From: Corynebacterium kefirresidentii | Lineage (GTDB): Bacteria; Actinomycetota; Actinomycetes; Mycobacteriales; Mycobacteriaceae | Length of the DNA: 64,000 nucleotides | Assembly: GCA_002154655.1 (NCBI GenBank) | Contig: NGUZ01000001.1 | Location: forward strand, 124,001 to 188,000 | Direction of reading: 5' to 3' | Part shown: positions 9,892-18,766 of the stretch, piece by piece | How positions within the stretch are numbered: position 1 is the first letter of the stretch | Layout: each line of letters starts with the position of its first letter | Program-made: the position numbers and the translations under genes | The notes under the pieces: generated by a model | Told to the model about the DNA's origin: nothing | Seen by the model: only the letters and a program-made list of their open reading frames with translations | The model's database searches: none

Positions 9892-11292
9892 ATGACGGCC
9901 ACCTCCCAGCAGCGCCCGCGCTCCAAGAGCTTTGGCGACCGCGTTCGTGAGCTGCGCGAGCAAGCCCGCCAGCAGGCCGGCCTGGATTATCAGCTGTTGC
10001 GCTTTATCATTTTCACGCTCGTGGGCATTGGTGTGCTCATGGTCTTTTCCTCTTCAATGGCCACGTCATTGACCGAAGACGGCGGTGTGTGGAACCAGGC
10101 GCTACGGCAGTGCGTCATGGTGTTTTTTGGTCTCCTTGCCTTTTGGCTGGGCCTGCAGGTCTCGCCACATACGTTGCGCAAATGCGTGCCGTGGATCGTG
10201 GGCCTTTCTATCATTTTGCTCATTGCGGTGCTCATCCCCGGTGTAGGCACCGGCCGTGAAGAGGTGGGTTCGCAGTCGTGGATTTACCTCGGTCCGTTTT
10301 CCTTGCAGCCTTCGGAACTCGCGCGCATTGCCGTAGGCATGTTTGGTGCGAGCGTCCTGGCTGACAAGGAACACAAATCCATGAAGCTTTCTGACCCCTT
10401 CATGATGTATTCCTTTATTTCTGCAGGAATGTTTTTGCTCATCGTCGGTCAAGGGGACATGGGCATGGCGTTGTCCTTCGCCATCGTGGTGGTCTTTACC
10501 CTCATTTTCGCCGGCGTTGACTGGAGAGTCCCCGCAACGATTGGCGTTGCCGCGGTCTTGGGCTTGATCGGGATTTTCTTGAAAGGCGGTTTCCGCTCGA
10601 ATCGCTTCCACACCTATTTCGACGCCTTGTTGGGCAATATCTCCGATACTCAAGGCACAGGTTTCCAGTCTTATCAGGGCTTTCTCTCGCTTGCCGACGG
10701 CGGCTTCTGGGGCGTTGGCATCGGCCAATCCCGCGCCAAGTGGTTCTACCTGCCAGAGGCGAAGAATGACTTTATTTACGCCATCGTGGGCGAGGAGCTT
10801 GGCTGGTGGGGCGGCGCGCTCGTTATCTTCCTCTTTGCCGCTTTGGGATATGTGGGCCTGCGCACCGCGATGCGGGCACAGAATCAGTTCCAATCTTTGC
10901 TCGCCGCGTCGTTGACCATCGGTGTGGTTACCCAGGCCTTCGTCAATATTGGCTATGTCATTGGCCTGCTGCCAGTGACCGGTATTCAGCTGCCTATGAT
11001 CTCCGCCGGCGGTACCGCGGCGATTATCACCATCGGTTCGATGGGCGTGCTGTGCAATGTAGCGCGCCACGAGCCGATGCAGATTTCCGCAATGCAGAAC
11101 TTTGGCCGCCCGTTTTTTGATCGCCTCTTTTTCATTGGCGAGCCGCAGCCGGTGTCTAAGCCGAAAAAGAAGCAGCGGGGGCGTCACGCCCGCCCGCAGG
11201 AGCCGCGCTCCCGTGTGCGCGAAGAGCAATTTGGTCGCCCGGTGACTGGAAGCGGCCGCCGCTATCCGCGCGCCGAGCGCCGCTATCGATAG
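9892..11292 (+). CDS. ftsW: Lipid II polymerase FtsW (SEDS family)
   Basis: SEDS-family glycosyltransferase that polymerises lipid II at the septum with FtsI. The 466-residue protein has about ten membrane helices, the SEDS loop LGPFSLQPSELA, FQSYQGFLSLADGGFWGVGIGQS, and the late PVTGIQLPMISAGGTA motif that marks FtsW/RodA. Both ends are basic and cytoplasmic, and the C-terminal 80 residues are Arg/Lys/Pro-rich. A CAGGAGAAC site precedes the ATG. The gene carries one copy of the GCTTGCCGACG motif at 10689-10699. Confidence 0.95.
   Translation: MTATSQQRPRSKSFGDRVRELREQARQQAGLDYQLLRFIIFTLVGIGVLMVFSSSMATSLTEDGGVWNQALRQCVMVFFGLLAFWLGLQVSPHTLRKCVPWIVGLSIILLIAVLIPGVGTGREEVGSQSWIYLGPFSLQPSELARIAVGMFGASVLADKEHKSMKLSDPFMMYSFISAGMFLLIVGQGDMGMALSFAIVVVFTLIFAGVDWRVPATIGVAAVLGLIGIFLKGGFRSNRFHTYFDALLGNISDTQGTGFQSYQGFLSLADGGFWGVGIGQSRAKWFYLPEAKNDFIYAIVGEELGWWGGALVIFLFAALGYVGLRTAMRAQNQFQSLLAASLTIGVVTQAFVNIGYVIGLLPVTGIQLPMISAGGTAAIITIGSMGVLCNVARHEPMQISAMQNFGRPFFDRLFFIGEPQPVSKPKKKQRGRHARPQEPRSRVREEQFGRPVTGSGRRYPRAERRYR
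10689..10699 (+). repeat. GCTTGCCGACG motif, first of 13 copies
   Basis: First copy of an 11-mer found 13 times. Copies reading on the + strand: 10689-10699, 13634-13644, 19576-19586, 22319-22329, 33557-33567, 34196-34206, 40034-40044, 40139-40149 and 55975-55985. Copies reading on the - strand: 26865-26875, 29286-29296, 41531-41541 and 53524-53534. Every copy is inside a gene, in the sense direction, with the codon phase CTT-GCC-GAC-G. Downstream bases are also similar (mostly YCNCC). Function unknown. Confidence 0.8.
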
Positions 11293-11302
11293 GTGGCGCT
11301 GG

Positions 11303-11308
11303 TAGCCT
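11303..11308 (+). promoter_or_regulatory. Possible -10 element for murG (TAGCCT)
   Basis: TAGCCT lies exactly 7 bases before the murG ATG, and there is no ribosome binding site, so a leaderless secondary start inside the operon is possible. The hexamer is a weak match to TANANT, and murG may simply be translated from the operon mRNA. Confidence 0.3.
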
Positions 11309-11315
11309 TTAGGCT

Positions 11316-12416
11316 ATGAATTCCACGCCTATTTCCGTCGTCATTGCAGGTGGCGGCACTGCCGGACACATTGAACCCGCCCTTGCCGTGGGCGAAGCTT
11401 TGCGTGAGCGCCACGGCGCTCGCATCACCGCTCTCGGTACCGAAAAAGGCCTTGAGCGCGATATCATTCCCGCCCGAGGCGTGGACCTTAGACTGATTAC
11501 CCCCGTGCCGATTCCGCGCAAAATCAACGCGCAGCTTTTCAAGCTACCGTTTAACCTCTCCCGCGCGGTGAGGGAGGCCAAGCAGGTACTCAAGGACGTC
11601 GAAGCAGACGTTGTCTTTGGCACCGGCGGCTACGTGGCCGGCCCAGCCTATATTGCTGCGCGTTCCCTCGGGATTCCGTTCTACGTTTTGGAAACCAATG
11701 CCTTAGCCGGAATCGCCAATAAACTCGGCGTGAAAATGGGCGGCATCGGCCTCAACGCCCACCCAGAGTCCGGAATGCCGGGTGAGGTCGTGGGCATCCC
11801 CGTGCGCCCGAGCTTGGCGGAGGACCCGGAGGGGACCCTTGCTGCAGGCGCGCGCACCAAGTGGAACTTGGCCGAGCTTCCCACCGTCCTCATTACCGGC
11901 GGCTCCCAAGGCGCAGCTAGCATCAACCGCGCAGTTGCTGGGGCAGTGGAAGACCTAGCCAAGGACTTCCAGCTCCTGCATGCTTATGGCAAGAAGAATG
12001 ACGAGCCCGCAGCACATCCGAACTACGCCGCCTTGCCGTATATCGAGGATATGGGCTCGGCCCTTGCAATAGCCGATCTCGTCGTATGCCGCTCCGGTGC
12101 TATGACCGTTGCCGAAGTATCCGCCGCAGGCCTACCAGCCGTTTATGTACCGTTGCCGCACGGTAACGGTGAACAAGCGCTCAATTCCCGTGAAGTGGTC
12201 GAGGCGGGCGCTGCCATCCAGATTCCCGATGCGGAACTGACCCCTGAGCGTCTTATCTCTGAGGTGCGCGGCATTCTCGATGACCCTAAACGTCTAGCAT
12301 CGATGACGCATGCCGCCGCCCACGCCAGCGCCGGCGACGTGGCCAATACCATCGCAGACCGCATCGCTGCCCGCGTGTCCGAGGCTGAAACCGCCGCCGG
12401 AAGGAAGGAAAAGTAA
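11316..12416 (+). CDS. murG: UDP-GlcNAc:lipid I N-acetylglucosaminyltransferase MurG
   Basis: Membrane-associated GT-B glycosyltransferase that turns lipid I into lipid II. The 366-residue protein has the first G-loop VVIAGGGTAGHIEPA, the second glycine-rich loop GTGGYVAGP, ETNALAGIANK, the sugar-binding GGSQGAASIN and the acceptor motif CRSGAMTVAE with PLPHGNGEQALN. It starts at ATG 11316, 23 bases after ftsW, and stops directly before murC (TAA then ATG). Confidence 0.96.
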   Translation: MNSTPISVVIAGGGTAGHIEPALAVGEALRERHGARITALGTEKGLERDIIPARGVDLRLITPVPIPRKINAQLFKLPFNLSRAVREAKQVLKDVEADVVFGTGGYVAGPAYIAARSLGIPFYVLETNALAGIANKLGVKMGGIGLNAHPESGMPGEVVGIPVRPSLAEDPEGTLAAGARTKWNLAELPTVLITGGSQGAASINRAVAGAVEDLAKDFQLLHAYGKKNDEPAAHPNYAALPYIEDMGSALAIADLVVCRSGAMTVAEVSAAGLPAVYVPLPHGNGEQALNSREVVEAGAAIQIPDAELTPERLISEVRGILDDPKRLASMTHAAAHASAGDVANTIADRIAARVSEAETAAGRKEK

Positions 12417-13880
12417 ATGACTGATCCCGCACACTACGATCTCCGCCGCGTTCACCTTATCGGCATTGGTGGCTCTGGCATGTCGGGGCTGGCGCGAATT
12501 CTTGCCACGCGCGGCGCCGTGGTTACCGGTTCCGATGTAAAAGACTCCACCCCGGTGGAGGTGCTGCGCACCATGGGCGCGAAGGTCGCCATCGGGCATG
12601 CTGCCGAAAACCTGCGCCTATCGGGTGAACTGCCGACCGTCGTGGTGACTTCCTTCGCTGCCATTCCGCAAGACAATCCGGAGCTAGTAGCCGCGCAGGA
12701 AAACGATATCCCCGTCATCCGCCGCTCCGATTTGCTCGCTGCATTGATGGAAGGCCACAAGCAGGTATTGCTAGCCGGCACGCATGGCAAAACGTCCACT
12801 ACGTCGATGACCGTGAGTGCGATGCAACACGCAGGTCTCGATCCTTCCTTTGCCATCGGCGGCCAGCTCAATCGCGCGGGCACCAACGCCCACGGCGGCA
12901 CCGGTGAGGCCTTTGTCGCCGAGGCTGATGAATCCGATGCCTCCCTGCTGCGCTACAGCCCCGATGTTGCGGTGCTTACGACCATCGAGCCCGATCACCT
13001 CGACTTCTTCCACAGCGAGGAGGCTTACTTCAAGGTCTTCGATGACTTTGCTAGCCTGGTCACCCCAGATACCGGCTATCTTGTTGTCTGCGCCGAGGAT
13101 GAGCACGCCGCCCAAGCAGGCGAGCGTGCGCAGGAGCGCGGTATCAACGTCGTGGCCTATGGCACAGCGGACAAGTCTTTTACCTCTACCGTGCCGCTGG
13201 CCGCTGAGCTGGAACGCGAGGAGACCACCGCTGAGGGGATGGACACCACCGTAAAGGTTAATCTTCCTGGCATCTCTGAAACTGTGCGCTACGAGCTGCA
13301 GATCCCGGGACACCACATGGTGCTTAACTCGATGGGCGCCTTGTTGGCTGGTGTGCTCTCCGGTGGCGCCCCGGCTGCCATTGCTGAGGGATTGGCTGAT
13401 TTTAGCGGTGTGCGCCGGCGCTTTGAGTACCGGGGGAGCGTCGACAAGCAGGGCAAGCCCGTGCGCGTCTTTGATGACTATGCGCACCATCCCACCGAGG
13501 TTGCTGCAGTTCTGCGCGCCGCCCGGGCAAAGGTTGAGGCCGAAGGCCACGGCGGGCGTGTCATCGCCTGCTTCCAGCCGCACCTGTACTCGCGCACCAT
13601 GGAATTTGACGCCGAGTTTGCCCAAGCGCTCTCGCTTGCCGACGCCGCCGTAGTCCTCGACATTTACGGCGCGCGCGAACAACCCGTGGAGGGAATTACC
13701 TCCCGCATCATTACCGATAAGATGCTAAGCGACATGCAGGTCATCTTCGAACCAGATTTTTCTGCCGCTGCCCGCGACGTTGTTTCGCTCGTAGAACCTG
13801 GCGATGTCGTGCTAACCATCGGTGCTGGCTCGGTAACTATGGTCGCGGCAGAAATTCTCGATGAATTGCGGGCGAGCTAG
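12417..13880 (+). CDS. murC: UDP-MurNAc:L-alanine ligase MurC
   Basis: First Mur ligase, adding L-Ala to UDP-MurNAc. The 487-residue protein has the N-terminal [14 protein letters not shown] loop, ATP site GTHGKTST at residues 121-128, [10 protein letters not shown] and the later [11 protein letters not shown] signature. Translation starts directly after the murG stop with GGAAGGAAAAG as the ribosome site; the stop overlaps the ftsQ GTG by one base. No murB or ddl lies between murC and ftsQ. Confidence 0.96.
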   Translation: MTDPAHYDLRRVHLIGIGGSGMSGLARILATRGAVVTGSDVKDSTPVEVLRTMGAKVAIGHAAENLRLSGELPTVVVTSFAAIPQDNPELVAAQENDIPVIRRSDLLAALMEGHKQVLLAGTHGKTSTTSMTVSAMQHAGLDPSFAIGGQLNRAGTNAHGGTGEAFVAEADESDASLLRYSPDVAVLTTIEPDHLDFFHSEEAYFKVFDDFASLVTPDTGYLVVCAEDEHAAQAGERAQERGINVVAYGTADKSFTSTVPLAAELEREETTAEGMDTTVKVNLPGISETVRYELQIPGHHMVLNSMGALLAGVLSGGAPAAIAEGLADFSGVRRRFEYRGSVDKQGKPVRVFDDYAHHPTEVAAVLRAARAKVEAEGHGGRVIACFQPHLYSRTMEFDAEFAQALSLADAAVVLDIYGAREQPVEGITSRIITDKMLSDMQVIFEPDFSAAARDVVSLVEPGDVVLTIGAGSVTMVAAEILDELRAS

Positions 13881-14551
13881 TGCGCGTATCCACCAAGCTC
13901 ATTGCCGGGATCAGTGCAGTTGTCGTTGTCGTAGCCTTGATCATTGCCGTCGTAGTATGGACGGTGCCCATCTTAAAAGTCCGCCATTTTCAGGTGGAAG
14001 GTACCCAGCAGCTTGATGCCGCGCAGGTAGAGGAGGCCGCTGGGGTTGCCGAAGGAGAAAACCTCCTGCGCGTAGATGCTGGCAAGGCAGCCTCCGGTGT
14101 TGCTGGATTGGAGTGGGTTGATTCGGTAACTGTCTCGCGCGATTTTCCCTCTACCTTGACTATCAATGTGGAAGAACACAAGGCTGTGGCCTTTGTAAAG
14201 CGCGATAATAAGCCTTTCCTGATTGATGATAAGGGCGAGGAATTTACCTCCGCGGAGCCTCCCGCCGGCGCGGTTGAGGTTACTGGTTCTGTTGATAGCG
14301 GCTCCCGCCAAACCCAAGACGCGGTGCGCGCGATCGCTGCGTTATCGGATGATGTGCGCAACCAAGTAGGAACCCTTGATGTGGCCGATGAATACTCGCT
14401 CATCTTTACCACTAAGGATGGCCGCCGCGTCTTTTGGGGCGCGAGCGACTCCAATGATGATGACAAGGCGCGTGCCTTTGCCACCGTGTTGAAGATGGAA
14501 GGTCGCGAGTGGAATATTTCCAACCCTGAGTTGGTCACCACCCGCGGATAG
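13880..14551 (+). CDS. ftsQ: Cell division protein FtsQ
   Basis: Single-pass septal protein that links FtsL/FtsB to the divisome. The 223-residue protein has a very short cytoplasmic end, a membrane helix at about residues 7-31 (GISAVVVVVALIIAVVVWTV), a POTRA domain at about 35-105 (KVRHFQVEGTQQLDAAQV ... SRDFPSTLTINVEEHKAVAFV) and an FtsQ C-terminal domain. It starts with GTG, overlapping the murC stop by one base, so translation is probably coupled. It ends the first transcription unit of the cluster, since a strong terminator follows. Confidence 0.9.
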   Translation: MRVSTKLIAGISAVVVVVALIIAVVVWTVPILKVRHFQVEGTQQLDAAQVEEAAGVAEGENLLRVDAGKAASGVAGLEWVDSVTVSRDFPSTLTINVEEHKAVAFVKRDNKPFLIDDKGEEFTSAEPPAGAVEVTGSVDSGSRQTQDAVRAIAALSDDVRNQVGTLDVADEYSLIFTTKDGRRVFWGASDSNDDDKARAFATVLKMEGREWNISNPELVTTRG

Positions 14552-14861
14552 GGGACGGGTGCCCCCGTACGCATTTTTTACCCTTCTGTGGCCCCTGCAG
14601 CGCCGCTTAAGCGCGTGCGCTGCAGGGGCCTTTTTCTCTGGCACCAATGTGGGGCGGATGGTGCGGGTGTGACTAACAAAACCGCAGGTGAACAACCCTA
14701 AAGTGCAACTTGAGGGTCTCGACACGCGCAAAATGTGCGTGAAAATTACACGGCTGTCGTTAAAGATGGAAAGGAACGCGATTCGCCTTCGGCGGACCGC
14801 ATTACATTCCTCGTTTAATGCACGTGCAGACTTAAAGTAGCGAAAGGTGAGACCAACTCAC
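14552..14861 (+). other. Intergenic region with ftsQ terminator and ftsZ leader
   Basis: This 310-base gap has no gene. It holds the terminator at 14590-14635 and then about 225 bases of ftsZ upstream sequence with AT-rich patches (for example around 14734-14770 and 14806-14838) that may carry promoters. I could not assign -35 and -10 boxes with confidence. The ftsZ ribosome site (AAAGGTGAG) is at its 3' end. Confidence 0.7.
14590..14635 (+). terminator. Intrinsic terminator after ftsQ
   Basis: A perfect 14-base stem (14590-14603, GGCCCCTGCAGCGC, with 14617-14630) is followed by five T residues. It separates the mraZ-ftsQ unit from ftsZ. Confidence 0.92.
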
Positions 14862-16181
14862 ATGATCTCTTCCAATAACAATCTCGCGGATATCAAGGTC
14901 GTCGGCGTCGGCGGTGGCGGCGTCAACGCCGTCAACCGCATGATCGAAGAAGGCCTCAAGGGCGTTCAGTTCGTCGCCATCAACACTGACTCTCAGGCCC
15001 TCATCTTCTCTGATGCCGATACCAAGCTGGACATCGGCCGCGAGGCCACCCGTGGCCTCGGTGCCGGCGCTAACCCTGAGGTGGGCAAGACCTCCGCAGA
15101 AGATCACAAGTCCGAAATTGAAGACGCCCTGCAGGGGTCCGATATGGTCTTCGTGACTGCCGGCGAAGGCGGCGGTACCGGTACCGGTGCCGCTCCGGTT
15201 GTAGCATCCATCGCGAAGAAGATGGGTGCGCTGACCGTGGGTGTTGTCACCCGCCCATTCAAGTTCGAGGGAGCACGCCGTACCCGCCAGGCTATGGCCG
15301 GCATCGAAGAGCTGCGTGAGGTATGCGACACGCTTATCGTTATCCCGAACGACCGCCTGATGCAGCTCGGTGGGGAAGAGCTTTCCATTGTCGAGGCTTT
15401 CCGCGCCGCCGATGAGGTGCTGCACAATGGTGTGCAGGGTATTACCAATCTGATCACCATCCCCGGCATGATCAACGTCGACTTTGCCGACGTCCGCTCC
15501 GTCATGTCCGACGCCGGCTCTGCCCTGATGGGCATCGGGTCTGCCCGCGGCGATAATCGCGCCATGACCGCTGCCGAGCAGGCCATTAATTCCCCGCTAT
15601 TGGAATCGACGATGGAAGGCGCCAAGGGCGTGCTGTTGTCCATCGCCGGCGGCTCCGACCTTGGCCTGCACGAGGTTAATGCCGCGGCTTCCATGGTGGA
15701 GGAGCGCGCTGACGAAGACGTCAACCTCATCTTCGGTACCATCATCGATGACACCTTGGGTGATGAAATCCGTATCACCATCATTGCCACCGGCTTTGAC
15801 GCCGAGGCCAATATGACCCAGGCCGCTCCACAACCGCAGAAGCAGCAGGAACAGCGCAAGCCGGGGTCCCTTTTTGATAATCGCCAGCGCGCGGCCGCAG
15901 AGCCCGTCACCCCGGCTCCGGCACAGCCTGGTGTGGCCGAGCCGGTACAAGATGACTACTCCCCGCGCCACTCCTACGAGCCGCGTGCCGGCCAGGAGCG
16001 GGAGCGCTACACCCCAGAGCGCCCTGCCGAGGAGCGCCGCCCAGAATCTACCGGTCTGTTCACCAACTCTGACCGTTTCTCCCGCGAGGAGCGTCGCGAT
16101 GACTACCGTCTGTCTCGCCCGTCCCAGCGCCGCGATGATGATGGCGACGACGATCTGGACGTGCCTTCCTTCATGCGCTAA
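14862..16181 (+). CDS. ftsZ: Cell division GTPase FtsZ
   Basis: Tubulin-like GTPase that forms the Z ring. From ATG 14862 it has 439 residues: [16 protein letters not shown] near the start, the GTP-binding signature GGGTGTG at 103-109, [15 protein letters not shown] T7 loop (here [13 protein letters not shown]), a long charged Arg/Glu-rich linker from about 320, and the conserved C-terminal peptide [10 protein letters not shown], which binds SepF and FtsW in this lineage. A GTG at 14847 is in frame but lies within the ribosome site AAAGGTGAG, so 14862 is preferred. Confidence 0.97.
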   Translation: MISSNNNLADIKVVGVGGGGVNAVNRMIEEGLKGVQFVAINTDSQALIFSDADTKLDIGREATRGLGAGANPEVGKTSAEDHKSEIEDALQGSDMVFVTAGEGGGTGTGAAPVVASIAKKMGALTVGVVTRPFKFEGARRTRQAMAGIEELREVCDTLIVIPNDRLMQLGGEELSIVEAFRAADEVLHNGVQGITNLITIPGMINVDFADVRSVMSDAGSALMGIGSARGDNRAMTAAEQAINSPLLESTMEGAKGVLLSIAGGSDLGLHEVNAAASMVEERADEDVNLIFGTIIDDTLGDEIRITIIATGFDAEANMTQAAPQPQKQQEQRKPGSLFDNRQRAAAEPVTPAPAQPGVAEPVQDDYSPRHSYEPRAGQERERYTPERPAEERRPESTGLFTNSDRFSREERRDDYRLSRPSQRRDDDGDDDLDVPSFMR

Positions 16182-16192
16182 GCGCAAAGCGC

Positions 16193-16198
16193 TACGCT
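16193..16198 (+). promoter_or_regulatory. -10 element for leaderless pgeF (TACGCT)
   Basis: TACGCT ends 7 bases before ATG 16206, and no ribosome site is present. This spacing puts the transcription start at or next to the ATG and decides for 16206 over the in-frame GTG 16200. Confidence 0.5.
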
Positions 16199-16205
16199 GG
16201 TGTGC

Positions 16206-16937
16206 ATGCCAGTAAACGAGGAACATCGCACCAAACGCCCCGTCCGCATGGTCTTTACCAGCCGTGCCGGCGGGGCGTCTGCTATTCCATATGACTCTTT
16301 TAACCTAGGGCACCATGTCGGCGATGACCCCGCCGCGGTTGCCGCAAACCGCGACCGCTTAAAGCGCGTGACCGGCGTGGACGATATCGTGTGGATGGAA
16401 CAACTACACACCAATACAGTCACCGTTATCGATGGTCCACAGGATGAACCTGTGCCAGCCACCGACGCGATTGTCACCACGCAGCGCCGCCTTGGGCTGG
16501 GAGTCCTTGTTGCAGATTGCACGCCGGTTCTGCTTGTCGACGTCGCCGCTGGTGTCATCGCCGCCGCCCACGCTGGCCGCTTGGGCGCCCGCAACGGCAT
16601 CATCGTCAATACCGTGCGCGAAATGGAGAAACTCGGCGCTCAGCCCGAGCGCATCCAGGTGGTTATGGGACCAGCTGCCTCCGGCAAAAACTACGAGGTG
16701 CCGAAAGAGATGGCTGAGGATGTGGAACGTCGGCTGCCCGGTTCGCAGACGCGGACGTCGAAAGGAACCTGGGGAATTGACGTTCGCGCAGGTTTGATCC
16801 GCCAGCTCATGGGCCTCGGCATCACCGCGATTGAATCCGATCCGCGCTGCACAATTGAAGACGAAGACTTCTTTTCCTATCGCCGCGAAGGCACGACCGG
16901 CCGCCAGGCCGGGCTGATCTGGTTGGAGGCTAACTAA
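16206..16937 (+). CDS. pgeF: Peptidoglycan editing factor PgeF (YfiH family, former polyphenol oxidase)
   Basis: The 243-residue protein belongs to the YfiH/DUF152 family. Its E. coli member, PgeF, removes wrongly placed residues from UDP-MurNAc peptides. Metal and catalytic residues are visible: the His of FNLGHHVGD, the Cys of VADCTPVLL and the His of AAAHAGRLGAR. Position between ftsZ and the YggS-type gene is standard in actinobacteria. It overlaps the next gene by one base (TAATG). Confidence 0.85.
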   Translation: MPVNEEHRTKRPVRMVFTSRAGGASAIPYDSFNLGHHVGDDPAAVAANRDRLKRVTGVDDIVWMEQLHTNTVTVIDGPQDEPVPATDAIVTTQRRLGLGVLVADCTPVLLVDVAAGVIAAAHAGRLGARNGIIVNTVREMEKLGAQPERIQVVMGPAASGKNYEVPKEMAEDVERRLPGSQTRTSKGTWGIDVRAGLIRQLMGLGITAIESDPRCTIEDEDFFSYRREGTTGRQAGLIWLEAN

Positions 16938-17635
16938 TGGCAGACCGTAAAGCACAGCTTCGAGAAAATCTCGCCGCTACTCGAGCCGAAATTGAACGGC
17001 TATCTGCACAAGCAGACCGCAAGCCCCCGCAGCTACTGCCGGTGACGAAGTTTCATCCAGCTGCGGATATCGCCCTACTGGCTGAACTCGGGGTTAGTGA
17101 CGTTGCCGAAAATCGGGAGCAAGAAGCTCGCGCCAAAGCGGCTGAACTGCCACAGCTGCGCTTCCATATGATCGGCCAGATCCAGACCAAAAAGGCCAAT
17201 CACGTGGCTCGTTGGGCGGCCAGCGTTCATTCGCTTGATTCCCTCAAACTCGCCCAAGCTTTGGAACGGGGCGTCGCCTTGGCAAAGGAACGAGGGGAAC
17301 GCGAGAGCGACCTGCCGGTCTTTGTCCAAGTGTCTGCCGATGGCGATGACGCTCGCGGAGGCGTTTCTCGCCACGCGCTCGACGAGCTCGTCGAAGCAGT
17401 AGAAGGAAGTGAACACCTCGACTTCGCTGGCCTCATGGTAGTCCCGCCCCTCGACGCCGATGCGGGCGAGGTCTTTCGCGGTGTGCGCGATGACGTCGAC
17501 CGGCTATCTGCCGCGCTGAAGCGCCCGCTGAAATTGTCTGCTGGAATGAGCGCGGACATGGCCGAAGCAATTGCTGCGGGCAGCGATATCGTGCGTGTCG
17601 GAACCAGTATCATGGGGCCGCGGCCAGTAGGTTGA
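16937..17635 (+). CDS. PLP homeostasis protein, YggS/PROSC family
   Basis: The 232-residue protein is a fold-type III PLP-binding barrel without known catalysis; family members buffer pyridoxal phosphate. The PLP lysine is in LLPVTKFHP (about residue 37). Other family motifs are NREQEARAKAAEL (usually GENRVQE), FHMIGQIQTKKANHV and GMSADMAEAIAAGSDIVRVGTSIMG. It is translationally coupled to pgeF and followed 104 bases later by sepF. Confidence 0.9.
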   Translation: MADRKAQLRENLAATRAEIERLSAQADRKPPQLLPVTKFHPAADIALLAELGVSDVAENREQEARAKAAELPQLRFHMIGQIQTKKANHVARWAASVHSLDSLKLAQALERGVALAKERGERESDLPVFVQVSADGDDARGGVSRHALDELVEAVEGSEHLDFAGLMVVPPLDADAGEVFRGVRDDVDRLSAALKRPLKLSAGMSADMAEAIAAGSDIVRVGTSIMGPRPVG

Positions 17636-17739
17636 AAGCATTGCAAAAGCGCATTTCACAGCGTAAATCACATGAGTCACACTAGACACATTTTGCGCGT
17701 TTGGACTTGTACAAATTTAGGTCAGAGGGAGACCCAAAA

Positions 17740-18192
17740 ATGTCATTCATTGATAAGACGAAGGATTTCTTCGGGCTGGGCCCGGTGGACATCGAAGAAG
17801 ACGATGCCTACTACAGCGAGGAGCCGCGTTATTCCGAAAATGCCTCCTCCGCCTACGCCCCGCGCCGTGCTCCGCAGTCTTATGAGACTGCTCCGGTGAA
17901 AGAAGAGTTTGTGCCGACCATCGTGGCTATTTCGCTGACGTCTTTCAATGACGCCGCCAAGGTGGGCGAGCCTTTCCGCGACGGCGACGCAGTGGTCTTT
18001 GAACTTACCGACGCCGACAAGGCCACCGCAAAGCGCTTCATCGACTTCGCTGCCGGTCTCTGCTTCGGCTTGGAAGGGCGCATGCTTAACCTCACCAAGG
18101 GATTGGATACCGAGCGCAAGGTCTTTTCTATCGTGCCGAAGTCTGCGGACATCGCTAGGCACGAGCTCGAGCGCGCCGCTGGCCTGCGCTAA
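17740..18192 (+). CDS. sepF: Cell division protein SepF
   Basis: SepF tethers FtsZ to the membrane where FtsA is absent, as in corynebacteria. From ATG 17740 it has 150 residues: an N-terminal amphipathic membrane-binding helix (MSFIDKTKDFFGLG), an acidic linker, then a SepF core (about 60-150) ending in DIARHELERAAGLR. GAGGGAGA lies 9 bases upstream of this ATG; the in-frame ATG at 17701 lacks a ribosome site and would spoil the N-terminal helix. The 104 bases before it probably hold a promoter. Confidence 0.9.
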   Translation: MSFIDKTKDFFGLGPVDIEEDDAYYSEEPRYSENASSAYAPRRAPQSYETAPVKEEFVPTIVAISLTSFNDAAKVGEPFRDGDAVVFELTDADKATAKRFIDFAAGLCFGLEGRMLNLTKGLDTERKVFSIVPKSADIARHELERAAGLR

Positions 18193-18209
18193 AGCAGTAA
18201 GTTTTTCTT

Positions 18210-18247
18210 GACCCCCGTGGGGTGCCGATTGGGCACCTGCGGGGGTC
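18210..18247 (+). repeat. Stable hairpin between sepF and yggT
   Basis: Bases 18210-18226 pair with 18232-18247 (GACCCCCG and GGTGCC segments with one bulged base), loop of five. A T-run precedes rather than follows it, so it is not a canonical terminator for the + strand; it may protect the sepF mRNA 3' end or act as a weak terminator. Confidence 0.6.
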
Positions 18248-18254
18248 TATTAGA

Positions 18255-18260
18255 TAGGCT
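18255..18260 (+). promoter_or_regulatory. Possible -10 element for yggT (TAGGCT)
   Basis: TAGGCT ends 8 bases before the GTG start of yggT, and there is no ribosome site, so a leaderless start is plausible. Confidence 0.35.
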
Positions 18261-18268
18261 CGGTTATT

Positions 18269-18562
18269 GTGACACAACTCGGAATTATTCTTATCCTGCT
18301 CGTGCGGATTTATACGTGGGTTCTCATCGCTCGCATCATCATTGAGATGATTCAATCCTTCTCGCGGCAGTTTAACCCGCCACGTTGGTTTATGGTTGTG
18401 GCGGAGCCACTGTTTGTAATTACGGATCCGCCGGTAAAGGCGCTGCGCCGTTTGATCCCGCCGCTCCAGATGGGCGGGGTGGCCCTCGACGTATCGGTGC
18501 TCGTGCTATTTATTTTGCTTTCGATACTTACACGAATCTTGCAAATCGTATTTTTCGGTTAG
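18269..18562 (+). CDS. YggT family membrane protein
   Basis: The 97-residue protein has two long hydrophobic segments (about residues 4-25 and 68-95) and the YggT signatures IARIIIEM and DPPVKALRRLIPP. Such genes commonly lie between sepF and divIVA in actinobacteria and are thought to help division-site or membrane organisation, though the molecular role is unknown. It begins with GTG. Confidence 0.85.
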   Translation: MTQLGIILILLVRIYTWVLIARIIIEMIQSFSRQFNPPRWFMVVAEPLFVITDPPVKALRRLIPPLQMGGVALDVSVLVLFILLSILTRILQIVFFG

Positions 18563-18766
18563 CACCCCCGTCGCCTCGCAACCTGTGGTAAACGTTGAGA
18601 CTCGGCGGGGCGTCGATTATTGTGGTCGTTTGGTTACGATAAATCGCGATAACCCGTATTATGAACCACATGTACCTTTGTGGGGAAGGTTTAGTTAGAC
18701 CTGAACCGCAGCTCCTAAGGCCCTGGAACCTCCGGGGTTGTATCAACCTGAAGGGGAAGAGAAGAC

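Noticed and set aside
14640..14861. Specific promoter boxes for ftsZ
   Set aside because: Several AT-rich candidates but none with both boxes at acceptable spacing, so no call was made.
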